Shown here: piece by piece, positions 1-7,838 of the stretch
Numbering within the stretch: the first letter of the stretch is position 1
Layout: each line of letters starts with the position of its first letter
NCBI GenBank assembly: GCA_947653505.1
Contig: CANTHI010000019.1
Coordinates: 1 to 16,363 of the forward strand
Direction: 5' to 3'
DNA length: 16,363 bases
Source: an uncultured Eubacterium sp.
GTDB lineage: Bacteria > Bacillota_A > Clostridia > Lachnospirales > Lachnospiraceae
Notes under the pieces: model-generated
Databases searched by the model: none
What the model was told of the DNA's origin: nothing
The model's input: only the letters and a program-made list of their open reading frames with translations
Position numbers and translations under genes: made by a program

Positions 1-161
1 ACATTCTGGAAACCGGAACAATGAAACAGGTCCGCTTCCCTCATCCAGCGTCCGTGCAGCCAAAATGTAACACTTTTATGTAAATTGTTGCATTTTCCCT
101 TAAGTTCGCGCTTATGAATCTGGTTCCCCGTAAAAGCCGGAAACAAACATCCGCCATCCCT
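1..161. other. Left-edge intergenic segment downstream of the AAA gene
   Basis: This stretch follows the stop codon of the minus-strand ATPase gene. I see no ORF worth calling in it. It holds one copy of the 67-bp dispersed repeat (50-116). On the minus strand there is only a weak inverted pair around 135-155 (GCGGA...TCCGGC) followed by CTTTT, too weak to call a terminator. Whether the operon continues beyond position 1 cannot be decided from the window. Confidence 0.5.
50..116. repeat. 67-bp dispersed direct repeat, copy 1
   Basis: It aligns without gaps to 8971-9037 on the same strand, with 58 of 67 bases identical by hand count. The central 21 bases, from TAACACTTTT to TAAATTGT, are identical in both copies. 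This copy contains a dyad, AATGTAACA...TGTTGCATT, that pairs over 9 bp with one G-T on the plus strand; the second copy keeps it poorly. Differences are spread evenly over the three codon positions in the one frame open in both copies, so it does not look coding. Homology breaks at both ends of the stretch. What the element is remains unknown: an end of a mobile unit, a MITE-like relic or a conserved intergenic repeat. Confidence 0.75.
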
Positions 162-2282
162 TCATTCTAAATACATGTAATACTCCGACACATCACTCCG
201 CGTCAGATTCTTCCCATTTTTCGCATACTCATTTTTCACCGCCGGTATAATCTCTTCCATATCCACAGCCTTCTTTTTCGCCGCCGCCAGAAACGCGCTG
301 TGCAGCAGGATATTACGGATATTGCTGCCCGTCAGTTCAAACCGGCGCGCCAGATAGTCATAATCAATCTCCCCGGCCGGCATCTGCCGCGGAACCATCG
401 TTTTCCACAGCTGCCTGCGGTCTGCCTCATCCGGCAGCGGAAATTCCACAACCATTTTCAGCCTGCGTTTAAACGCTTCATCAAAATGATGAAACAGATT
501 CGTAGCCAGAATCGTAATTCCCTCATAGCCTTCCATCTTCTGCAACAGAAACGCCGCCTCCAGATTGCTGTATTTATCTGTACTCTCTTTGCCCTCCGAG
601 CGCCTGCCAAACAGCACGTCCGCTTCATCAAACAGCAGAATCACCTGGCTTTGTTCCGCCTGGTCAAAAATCTCATTCAGATTTTTCTCAGTCTCGCCTA
701 CATATTTACTCACGACACAGGACAGATCCACTTTGTACAGCTCCATCCCCAGCTCCCCTGCAATGACCTGCGCAGCCATCGTCTTTCCGGTTCCCGGCGG
801 ACCTGCGAATACCGCGGATATTCCCCTGCCGTAAGCAACCTTCTCCTGAAAGCCCCATTCCTCATAGATTTTGTGTTTAAACCGCACCTGTCCGCAGATC
901 TGAAGCAGCTGCTGCTTCTGCCGTGCGGGCAGTACAAGATCTTCCATACGGTACACCGCCGGTACTTTTACTGCCCTGTTTCCCATCTGTCTGGCAATGA
1001 CTCCATAGCATTCTTCGGTAATGCGCTTTTCCAGCACATACGCTTCGTTGTTTTGTATGCGCATCTGATCCGCGTTTTCCAAAATCCTGCTGATCATCCC
1101 CGGTGTCAGACGGAATTTGTTGCCCATACTCCCTATTTCCAGCTCCGGCCGGACCGGATAAGCGCTGCCCGCGGCTTCCCAGTATGCCTTTGCTTCTAAT
1201 AATGTCAGCGGCTTTTTGTGAATATATGTCACCCGGTACGTTTCGTTCAGAGAGATCTTTTGCCGCATACACAAAAAAACGGCCGGACATATCTCCGCCG
1301 CCTGCCGCAGGAAAGCATCCATCTGCAGAAAAAGTTCACTGACCGCTCCGGCCTCCCTTAGCTCCGATACAAATACCGGAATTTCCTGAAACAAAACCAG
1401 CTCCCGCAGCAGGCCGTCCACCCAGCGCCTTTTTTGTTTCTCTCCGGACTGTTCTGTTTCCTGCATACAAAGATCCAGACTGACCTGACAGCAGGAATAT
1501 CCCATTTCCCTGCATGCGTGGCGAATCGAAAACCGCCTGCCGCTGCCAGTTTCCCCATATACATAGCAAATCTGCACCGGCTTTGCCTGCTCTGTACGCA
1601 GCGCCTGTTCCAGAAAGCTTATGGCCTGTCTGTCCGGCTGTCCGATCCATGCGCTTAATGCCTCTTCATCCTCCCAGCGCCGCAGTAAGTGTCCACAGCT
1701 GTCTGTCTGGAGACGCCCGCAGGCAAAATCCAGCATCCTTTTGGAAAGCCTCAGACGGCGCATGCAGAATACGGATTCTTCATCATAATATGGTTCCAGA
1801 AAAAACCTGCCGCATATCTGATTTTGCGTAAATAGAGAATAAAACTGTGCGGTATCCTGCTGTATGTTATTCTGTCCAGCCCCGTCAGATAACAGCCAGA
1901 CCAGGTATGGCGTCACATAGCCCCAGCCGTTTTGCAGCAGCGCGGCTGCCTGTGCATAAGCAGTGTCCATCTCGTATACAAATAGCAGACGAATACAATC
2001 CCGTTCAGGCGCAGACAGCGCAAACCGTTCCAGAAGGTATTCCAGATACGGCTGCAGCCCCTGCCCGGTCTGCTGTCTGCAATAAAACAAAAACGCGCGT
2101 TCCGCTTCTTTCAAATCTTTTTGTGTGGCAAACGCTTCTCCGTTTCCGAACATCCTGCTGCAGCCGGTCCATCCGCCTTCCTGCAGCTTTGTACGGATTT
2201 CTTCCTGCTCCTGCAGCCCCAGCCTGCCGGCTGCATAGCTGAAACAGATATCCATATATTGTTTCAAATAGCTGATATACAC
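162..2282 (-). CDS. AAA+ ATPase, Afp15/eCIS-associated type (paralog 1)
   Basis: A 706-residue ATPase with an N-terminal helical region (about 1-215), a degenerate NTPase-like domain and a C-terminal classical AAA domain. The C-terminal domain carries Walker A GPPGTGKT (494-501), Walker B with DEAD (D552, E553), a TN sensor-1 segment, FKRR in the arginine-finger region and TGSNIRN at sensor 2. The signature VSKYVGETEKN...LFDEADVLFGRRSE matches the AAA protein of extracellular contractile injection systems, where its role is unclear but thought to be assembly, firing or remodelling. The middle domain has GETGSGRR (243-250), in which the P-loop lysine and Ser/Thr are replaced by Arg, so it probably does not hydrolyse ATP. 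Translation starts at GTG, with AGGAG at 2290-2294 and 7 nt spacing, 15 nt after the regulator stop, so the two are very likely cotranscribed. No signal peptide or membrane segment is visible; a cytoplasmic protein is expected. The AAA call is secure; the link to eCIS is family knowledge. Confidence 0.88.
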   Translation of the reverse strand: MYISYLKQYMDICFSYAAGRLGLQEQEEIRTKLQEGGWTGCSRMFGNGEAFATQKDLKEAERAFLFYCRQQTGQGLQPYLEYLLERFALSAPERDCIRLLFVYEMDTAYAQAAALLQNGWGYVTPYLVWLLSDGAGQNNIQQDTAQFYSLFTQNQICGRFFLEPYYDEESVFCMRRLRLSKRMLDFACGRLQTDSCGHLLRRWEDEEALSAWIGQPDRQAISFLEQALRTEQAKPVQICYVYGETGSGRRFSIRHACREMGYSCCQVSLDLCMQETEQSGEKQKRRWVDGLLRELVLFQEIPVFVSELREAGAVSELFLQMDAFLRQAAEICPAVFLCMRQKISLNETYRVTYIHKKPLTLLEAKAYWEAAGSAYPVRPELEIGSMGNKFRLTPGMISRILENADQMRIQNNEAYVLEKRITEECYGVIARQMGNRAVKVPAVYRMEDLVLPARQKQQLLQICGQVRFKHKIYEEWGFQEKVAYGRGISAVFAGPPGTGKTMAAQVIAGELGMELYKVDLSCVVSKYVGETEKNLNEIFDQAEQSQVILLFDEADVLFGRRSEGKESTDKYSNLEAAFLLQKMEGYEGITILATNLFHHFDEAFKRRLKMVVEFPLPDEADRRQLWKTMVPRQMPAGEIDYDYLARRFELTGSNIRNILLHSAFLAAAKKKAVDMEEIIPAVKNEYAKNGKNLTRSDVSEYYMYLE

Positions 2283-2289
2283 ATCATTT

Positions 2290-2294
2290 CTCCT
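2290..2294 (-). promoter_or_regulatory. Ribosome binding site fixing a GTG start
   Basis: AGGAG on the minus strand lies 7 nt before the GTG at 2282, inside the 15-nt gap after the regulator stop codon (TGA at 2298-2300). It supports the GTG over the overlapping out-of-frame ATG codons just upstream. Confidence 0.7.
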
Positions 2295-2297
2295 GAA

Positions 2298-4637
2298 TCA
2301 TCCCTGCGGCGCACTGTTCGTACACACACCCGCAGCTGCCCGTTTTCCGATACATGCCTGATAGCCTGCCTGAAACTCTTCTCCGGGTTCCATATCCAGT
2401 TCCCTTTTCAGCAGGCTGCAGAAGTCTTCGTATTGTTTTTTTACATGGACAAACTCCCCGGCCCTGCTGTAGCATTTCAGCAGCATCCCCATCGTCTTTT
2501 CGGAATAGCAGCTGACAGACAGCGCATGTTTCAAATATCTGGCCGCAGACTCATAATCCCCCTGCTCCATGCATTCCGTTCCCAGCAGGATGCAGCCCTT
2601 TTCAAAGATTTTTTCATAATATTCCTGTCTGTCCCGTATCCAGACATTGTCCAGATCTTCCAGATACAGCCCCCACCGGGTGTCGAACAGCTCTCTGCAG
2701 CGCATCAGCATTGCCCGGTCTTTTTTCTCTACATGCTCCGCCGCTGTCCGGATCTGTTCCAGATCGGACTGGATCAAAGCTGTATCCATAAAATATTTCC
2801 GGTTCTGATACCGGATCAGGGATTCCAGACCGTAGCCGGACAGCTCCTTGCGGATATTGTAAAACATATTGTGAAGCATCGCGACCGCATTGTCCGGCAT
2901 CTCATCGCGCCATAGCTGTGTCAGCAGCGTTTTGCGCTCCACTGCCTCCCCATCCAGATCCAGCAGATACGCAAATAATTCACAGCCTTTGCGCGTACGC
3001 CAGGGCAGCTCTTTTCCATCTGCGAGTATGACGGCGCGAAATGTCCCAAACGCGAAGACCCTGATTTTTCTGTGCGCGGTTATATGCGGACTGTCCTTTT
3101 TTCCATTTAAAATCCCGTCCAGAAGCTGTTTCTCCCTATCCATCAGAAACGGAAACTCCATCCCATTTTCCCGCAAAAAAAATATAGCGCTGTGTATCTG
3201 CTTTTCATATTTGACCCGGTCTTCCCTGTAATGAAACAGACCACGGTAAAGACTGCGGTATGTCCCATACAGATTTTCTTTTCCAAACATGCTGTCTGCC
3301 GCATTCAGGCAGGCTTCCATCTGCTCTCTGTCATCCAGACGGTAATAGTACTCCGCCGCGATTCCAAGCTCCTGACATGTCCACGCCGGCCATTCCGGCC
3401 GGATGGCCTTTAACCGGGCAAGACACTGTCCGGTCAGTTCCAAAAATCCGCTCCGCATCATCTCCCTGCCAAACTGCACAAACATTTCACGAACCCCTTC
3501 CGCATTCTGTTCTATATAACAAAATGCTTCTGAAAAGTCCCGCTTTTGCAGATAATAGCTGCCTGCCTGAACAGACAGCTGTGCCATCCGGCTTTGGGAA
3601 AGCTGTGCCATAAGAAACTGCCGCAGCAGAGGCTGGTACTGCGCTGAAGACCGCAGTCCGTTTCCTGCCCCTGTCTTACAGACCAGATTCTTTCTCCGGA
3701 GCCTGCGCAGCATCCCATCCTCCGCGCCCTGCCCCAGACATCTGCGCAGCAGCTGCGCATCGAGTCTTTGAAATGCCGCCGCCTGTATCAGAAGCTGCTT
3801 TTCCTTCGCAGGGAAGCACCTGTAGATCTCATAATCAATAAAATCATACAGCATCGTGTGATTTAACACATCCTGTTCCTGCAAAGCCGGCACATCCTCC
3901 GGCGAGCCGCCGCTGTCTTTCAGATCGCGCATCAGATATGAAACTGCCACCGGCCATCCGCCTGTCAGCTGCTGCATTCTGAAAGCATACCCTGCCTCGT
4001 CTGCAAGGTGCGCGGACGGAAAATAAATTCTCGTAAGCTGCAGCAGTTCTTCTTTTGAAAAGCAAAGCTCCTGATCTGTAAGCATAACGTATCTGCCTGA
4101 CGCAAAATATTTTGCAAAACAGGGCGCCGGAAGTTCCGCGGATGACAGCGCGATCTTCTTTCGTCCCGCATTGCTTTCCAAAAGCCTGCGTATGGCGTAT
4201 AAAAGACAGTTGTTTGTAATCCGGTGCACCTGGTCAAACACGATGCAGGATACTTCTTCATCCTCCGGCAGTTCCAGCAGCACGTCATACCCCCTCGTAC
4301 CCGCGTCCACAGAACAGCAATCCCTAAAACCATACGGCTCTTCTCCTTTTTTGTAATCGCCAGCGCCCACACGCTTCGCACTGGCTTCTGCTCTGCCGGA
4401 CGCCAGCTCATACGAAAAATGTCTGCAAAAATATCCTTCCTCATTGTCTTCCTTCTCAAAAGTATGCCAGAAAACAGCCGCTTCCCTCTCCCTGCAGTAC
4501 TGTGCCAGCAGACTTGTCTTGCCGCATCCTTCCCGTCCTGACAGAAAAATGACATCCGCTGCCTCATCAAGCCGGACACACAGCCTGTCCCTGACCAGAT
4601 AATAATCCGGCAGAACCGGAATCTGATTCCTTTTCAA
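2298..4637 (-). CDS. MalT/SARP-like regulator: NTPase + winged helix + BTAD
   Basis: A 779-residue predicted DNA-binding regulator. The N-terminus is a STAND/MalT-like NTPase with Walker A GREGCGKT (34-41) and Walker B IVFDQVH (132-138). A helical stretch resembling MalT-type winged-helix and TPR-like repeats follows, to about 510. From about 525 the sequence IRVFAFGTFRAV opens an OmpR-type winged helix (to about 615), then a bacterial transcriptional activator domain (about 640-765; SDLEQI...W..EYYE...L.RELDMEPGEEF). This order, NTPase first and DNA-binding plus BTAD last, is the reverse of the Streptomyces AfsR layout and recurs in Firmicutes regulators. It sits between the 173-aa gene (84-bp gap) and the second ATPase gene (15-bp gap), so it probably controls this block. 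The start is TTG with a strong AGGGGGTG ribosome site at 4645-4652. Imperfect direct repeats just upstream could be its own operator. The ligand is unknown. Confidence 0.85.
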   Translation of the reverse strand: MKRNQIPVLPDYYLVRDRLCVRLDEAADVIFLSGREGCGKTSLLAQYCREREAAVFWHTFEKEDNEEGYFCRHFSYELASGRAEASAKRVGAGDYKKGEEPYGFRDCCSVDAGTRGYDVLLELPEDEEVSCIVFDQVHRITNNCLLYAIRRLLESNAGRKKIALSSAELPAPCFAKYFASGRYVMLTDQELCFSKEELLQLTRIYFPSAHLADEAGYAFRMQQLTGGWPVAVSYLMRDLKDSGGSPEDVPALQEQDVLNHTMLYDFIDYEIYRCFPAKEKQLLIQAAAFQRLDAQLLRRCLGQGAEDGMLRRLRRKNLVCKTGAGNGLRSSAQYQPLLRQFLMAQLSQSRMAQLSVQAGSYYLQKRDFSEAFCYIEQNAEGVREMFVQFGREMMRSGFLELTGQCLARLKAIRPEWPAWTCQELGIAAEYYYRLDDREQMEACLNAADSMFGKENLYGTYRSLYRGLFHYREDRVKYEKQIHSAIFFLRENGMEFPFLMDREKQLLDGILNGKKDSPHITAHRKIRVFAFGTFRAVILADGKELPWRTRKGCELFAYLLDLDGEAVERKTLLTQLWRDEMPDNAVAMLHNMFYNIRKELSGYGLESLIRYQNRKYFMDTALIQSDLEQIRTAAEHVEKKDRAMLMRCRELFDTRWGLYLEDLDNVWIRDRQEYYEKIFEKGCILLGTECMEQGDYESAARYLKHALSVSCYSEKTMGMLLKCYSRAGEFVHVKKQYEDFCSLLKRELDMEPGEEFQAGYQACIGKRAAAGVCTNSAPQG

Positions 4638-4644
4638 AACACTT

Positions 4645-4652
4645 CACCCCCT
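4645..4652 (-). promoter_or_regulatory. Ribosome binding site fixing a TTG start
   Basis: AGGGGGTG on the minus strand lies 7 nt before TTG at 4637. There is no in-frame ATG close by, so the TTG is the best start for the regulator. Confidence 0.65.
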
Positions 4653-4658
4653 TTTTGC

Positions 4659-4706
4659 CTGCTATCATCCGAAACCGTCCACTCCCTACTCTGCTATCGT
4701 CCTGAA
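4659..4706 (-). promoter_or_regulatory. Imperfect direct repeats before the regulator (possible operator)
   Basis: On the minus strand TTCAGGACGATAGCAG (4691-4706) and TTTCGGATGATAGCAG (4659-4674) match at 13 of 16 positions and start 32 bp apart, about three helical turns. They occupy the short gap between the 173-aa gene and the regulator. SARP-type winged-helix proteins are known to bind direct repeats beside promoters, so autoregulation is an inference. No convincing -10/-35 pair was found beside them, and no further copy was seen upstream of the first ATPase gene. Confidence 0.35.
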
Positions 4707-4721
4707 CTGTTCACACTTTCC

Positions 4722-5243
4722 TCAGTCCGCCGCCCGGTTCAGCAGTTTTTCCCGCACAGCCTGCTCATAGTCCATTTCTCCCGTCCAGATCCTGCAAAGC
4801 CCCGTATATCCGCCCTGCACAGCTTCCATCATCATCGTATAATAAACCTCGATATCTTCTGCCAGCTTCTGCACCGGCTTATCCGGATCCAGCGGCCAGC
4901 AGTTACGCAGATACACACGGTTTGTCTTTCTGCGCATTCCAAACGCCCCTGCCGGAGATATATAATTCAGTTCGCCCAGCGCCTTCTCCAGCTCTGCTTC
5001 CGTGCCCTCCTTCACATCATTCGTCAGGTTTATAACAACCTCCACCATCGGCACGCCTTCCTTTAGTTCAAATACCACAGACTGCACCAGCACATTCACG
5101 CTGCGGTCCGGATAAACGGCAAAAAACGTGCGCAGATACCATAATCCGCTTGCTTCATCCTGACGAAGTACATTTTCCTTTGTATATGCCTGCATTCTCA
5201 GCTCCAGCTGCTGCATCAAATCCTGTGCCCATTGTTCTGTCAT
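4722..5243 (-). CDS. Unrecognised 173-aa protein between ATPase and regulator
   Basis: I do not recognise the family with certainty. The apparent order of elements is a helix, three strands (LWYLRTFFAVY; VNVLVQSVVFEL; PMVEVVINL), a helix (about 95-112), a strand around NRVYLRNCWPL, and a long helix with EVYYTMMMEAVQGGYTGL. That order resembles YbjN or class I secretion-chaperone-like folds, by inspection only. No signal peptide or membrane segment is visible. The open frame runs up to a TTG at 5282, which would overlap the ATPase gene, but ATG at 5243 has AGGAGG (5249-5254) 5 nt upstream and is the better start. That puts it 22 nt after the ATPase stop, so the two are probably translationally linked. 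A small partner or chaperone for the neighbouring ATPase is plausible but unproven. Confidence 0.7.
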   Translation of the reverse strand: MTEQWAQDLMQQLELRMQAYTKENVLRQDEASGLWYLRTFFAVYPDRSVNVLVQSVVFELKEGVPMVEVVINLTNDVKEGTEAELEKALGELNYISPAGAFGMRRKTNRVYLRNCWPLDPDKPVQKLAEDIEVYYTMMMEAVQGGYTGLCRIWTGEMDYEQAVREKLLNRAAD

Positions 5244-5248
5244 CGCAT

Positions 5249-5254
5249 CCTCCT
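5249..5254 (-). promoter_or_regulatory. AGGAGG ribosome site that sets the 173-aa start
   Basis: A perfect AGGAGG on the minus strand sits 5 nt before ATG 5243 and just after the upstream ATPase stop (5266-5268). The longer TTG start at 5282 has only a weak AGGA very close to it. Confidence 0.65.
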
Positions 5255-5265
5255 GACATAATCCT

Positions 5266-7530
5266 TTAACAAAGATATCCAAAATCCTGATCGGTTAGCA
5301 GCTTCCCATATTTGGAAAAATTCAGCCTGACGGCTTCGACAAGATGCCGGTTCGCCAGCCGCTCCCCTTTTGCTGCCGCTAGATACGCGGCATTCGTCAG
5401 TACCTCTTTGATACTGCTGCCCGACAGTTCAAAATGTTGCGCAAAATACTCAAAATCCAGCTCTTCCTCACATGGGACCTGCTCTGGCAGAATCGCGTTC
5501 CACAATTCCAGCCTTACCTGAGGCGGCGGAAAAGCAAAATTTACCATAAACCGGATTCTCCGCTTAAACGCGTCATCGATATTGTGAATATAGTTCGTCG
5601 CCAGTACCGCAATCCCCTCATAATCCTCCAGCTTCTGCAGTAAATGCGCTGTCTGCGCATTCGCATTCCGGTCATGGGAATCCTTTACTTCTGAACGTTT
5701 TGCAAACAACGCATCTGCCTCATCAAAAAAAAGTAACGCATTGATATTTTTTGCCTTATGAAACAATTCCGAAATATTTTTTTCTGTCTCGCCAATATAT
5801 TTGCTCACCATCTGCGATAAATCCACCCGGTACAGATCCAGACCGAGCTCGTTTGCCATTACCTGTACGGCCATCGTCTTCCCTGTTCCCGGAGAACCAT
5901 AAAACAACGCGCAAATCCCGCGTCCATAAGCCGTCTTTTTATAAAATCCCCATTCTTCCCCTACAATACTGCGGTATTTCAGCTGGTCACAGATCAGATG
6001 CATCTGATGTCTCTGTTCCGGGCTGACCACGAGATCTTCCCACCGGTACACAGACGGGATCCGTGTCGCAAACCTGCCAAGCTGCGCAGGCGACTGCTGT
6101 CTGACAGCCATACGGATCTGTTCCGGCCCGACCGCCTGCTCCCCATACCGGATCCGGATCAGCTCCGCCGTTTCCAGCGCCTTTTTGATCCCCTGCACAG
6201 ACAGAAGATACTGATTTGCGCACATGATCAGATCTGTCCGGCTGTCCAGCTCATACTGCCTGCTATATTCCTGCCACAAAACAATCCGTTCGCTGGCTGT
6301 CAGCACCGGCTGTCTGATGCAAAACAACCGTATGGGCTGTTTTAACAGATGGTAGTTTTTTTCCTGCGAAATCCATACAAAAAAAGGAAGCCGTTCTGCC
6401 AGCATTTCAATCAGGCAGGACAATACGACCGGAAACCGCACAATCTGGCGCAGCGCGTCTTCCTCCGTCTCTTCCCTGTTCTTTGAATCCACCAGACACA
6501 AAACCGCATGCAGAAACATACATTCCAGTGCCAGCCCGTCCGCAAACTGCTCCATCTCCGCATAGGAAGCCGTTTCCAGCTTTTCCACATCCGCAAAAAT
6601 CACCCCATAGCCCAGCTTTTTTGCCGCATGCCTAAGAAACAGCTTTTTCCCATTGCCGGACGGCCCATAAATATGCAGCACATCAGCGTCCTGCTTCTTT
6701 AATTCCTGCGCTTTCCCCGCATCCGGTATCTGGTTACGCATCAGATGCTGTACACTCCTGCTTAATTCCTCCAGCAGCTGCTGACGGATCCGTATCTCTT
6801 CCAGCGGCTCTTTTACGCTGCAGTAAACCGCAAAGCGCCGGATCAGCCTGTCCGGTTCCTCATATCCCGCAAGAAAGCTGCATGTCCGCCGGTTGACGAT
6901 AAAGCTGTATGTATCCGGCCGTCCAGGTATCCCTTTGCCGCAGTCACACAAATACCTTGTCACCGCGCTCTGTCCCTGTATCAGCCGTCCGGCTTCCCCG
7001 TCCTGCAGCTCCGCAAAAAGGGAATACAGGGAAAACACGAGCAGAAGCGTCGGCTGGACCAGATTCCCGGATTCCTGAAGACTGGCAAAAATCTTTCCAT
7101 ATTTCACATCATAAACAGGCGCATACCCAAGCAGCAGCATAAACCGTTCCAGATCTGTCAGCGACAGCTCCAGACTCAGCCAGCGCAGTTTAAAATTTCT
7201 GCCCGCATACTGCGTATAAAGCATGCGCTCCTTTTGATATTCCCCCGCGTACTGCAGCAGCTCCCTGATCCGCTGACGCTGTGTTTCCCCCGCTCCGGCA
7301 CCGCATGCCGCAGCGTTTCCGGCAGCTTCCGCTGACTCCTTAGTCAGGGCAGCGGCGGACTCAATACACAGATCTAAAAAAGCATACAAATCTGCCAGAT
7401 ATTCTTTTTCACTCTGGTAAGCTTTTCCTCTTTTACTGTTAATTTTGCTGTCAATTTTGCTTCTGTCAAAATACCTGTCTGACATACCAGCTGCAGGATT
7501 CTCATTCATCACTTCATATTTTCCTATCAA
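5266..7530 (-). CDS. AAA+ ATPase, Afp15/eCIS-associated type (paralog 2)
   Basis: A 754-residue homolog of the ATPase encoded at 162-2282, first gene of the block. The layout is the same: an N-terminal helical region, a degenerate NTPase-like domain with GPSGNGKK (289-296; lysine kept but Ser/Thr replaced by Lys), and a C-terminal AAA domain with GSPGTGKT (545-552), DEAD at 603-606 after LLFF, VSKYIGETEKN, sensor TN and FKRR. At sensor 2 it reads SGSSIKEV where the paralog has TGSNIRNI, so Arg is replaced by Lys. The paralogs are most alike from about residue 480 to the end and diverge strongly before that. The extra N-terminal residues are low complexity (SKIDSKINSKRGK). The start is uncertain: TTG 7530 has AGGA 5 nt upstream, while in-frame GTG 7512 and ATG 7509 are 9 and 12 nt after another AGGA. 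All these sites lie in or beside 14-bp tandem repeats. Cytoplasmic; the role beyond ATP-driven remodelling is unknown. Confidence 0.87.
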   Translation of the reverse strand: MIGKYEVMNENPAAGMSDRYFDRSKIDSKINSKRGKAYQSEKEYLADLYAFLDLCIESAAALTKESAEAAGNAAACGAGAGETQRQRIRELLQYAGEYQKERMLYTQYAGRNFKLRWLSLELSLTDLERFMLLLGYAPVYDVKYGKIFASLQESGNLVQPTLLLVFSLYSLFAELQDGEAGRLIQGQSAVTRYLCDCGKGIPGRPDTYSFIVNRRTCSFLAGYEEPDRLIRRFAVYCSVKEPLEEIRIRQQLLEELSRSVQHLMRNQIPDAGKAQELKKQDADVLHIYGPSGNGKKLFLRHAAKKLGYGVIFADVEKLETASYAEMEQFADGLALECMFLHAVLCLVDSKNREETEEDALRQIVRFPVVLSCLIEMLAERLPFFVWISQEKNYHLLKQPIRLFCIRQPVLTASERIVLWQEYSRQYELDSRTDLIMCANQYLLSVQGIKKALETAELIRIRYGEQAVGPEQIRMAVRQQSPAQLGRFATRIPSVYRWEDLVVSPEQRHQMHLICDQLKYRSIVGEEWGFYKKTAYGRGICALFYGSPGTGKTMAVQVMANELGLDLYRVDLSQMVSKYIGETEKNISELFHKAKNINALLFFDEADALFAKRSEVKDSHDRNANAQTAHLLQKLEDYEGIAVLATNYIHNIDDAFKRRIRFMVNFAFPPPQVRLELWNAILPEQVPCEEELDFEYFAQHFELSGSSIKEVLTNAAYLAAAKGERLANRHLVEAVRLNFSKYGKLLTDQDFGYLC

Positions 7531-7560
7531 AATTTTCCTATCAAAATTTTCCTGTCAAAA
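7519..7560 (-). repeat. Three 14-bp tandem repeats carrying AGGA and TTG
   Basis: On the minus strand TTTTGACAGGAAAA is followed by two copies of TTTTGATAGGAAAA (7547-7560, 7533-7546, 7519-7532), with no spacer and one base difference. Each copy holds a ribosome-site-like AGGA and a TTG. Only the TTG of the last copy opens the ATPase frame; those of the first two run into TGA at the next unit. Copy-number change would alter the leader and the number of ribosome sites without moving the coding frame if translation starts at or after the last unit. Confidence 0.85.
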
Positions 7561-7838
7561 CAGTCTTACATTGCGAAATACTTTTTCCAAAAACTCCATA
7601 CATGATGATCATTTTATCATATCCCGCAGGCATTTATTTCCTTCCGGCGTGAAACAGCCTGTAGCAGCGTGAACAGGAACCGGATTCTTTATAAAAAAAT
7701 AGACTACCTTATTTTTATTTAAGGTAATCCACTGTCAAATTCAATTCCTGTCATGTTCCATTCCTGTTATGCCGTCTGGCAGAATTTATGCCGCTCCTGT
7801 TGATTCGAAACGGACATGCCGTCTCAATTATGTTCTGG
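7531..7838. other. Intergenic region upstream of the ATPase block
   Basis: The stretch holds the 14-bp tandem repeats (7519-7560) and a minus-strand terminator (7692-7730). The promoter of the ATPase block should lie between them. On the minus strand TTGGAA (16-bp gap) TAAGAC near 7564-7592 is the nearest match and is weak, so I do not call it. Around 7735-7838 there are short repeated words (ATTCCTGT, ATGCCGTCT) but no ORF. Confidence 0.5.
7692..7730 (-). terminator. Rho-independent terminator, minus strand
   Basis: The inverted repeat TACCTTA (7705-7711) / TAAGGTA (7720-7726), extended by outer GA/TC pairs across one mismatch, is followed on the minus strand by a run read as CTATTTTTTTAT. 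It ends transcription coming from the small ORF and Rpn region (7839-8600). That separates those genes from the ATPase block, which must then have its own promoter. Confidence 0.65.

Noticed and set aside
300..1199. A 299-codon plus-strand open frame opposite the paralog 1 ATPase
   Set aside because: It lies entirely antisense to an AAA gene with intact motifs. Its composition is that of a shadow frame, and it is broken in the corresponding part of the paralog.
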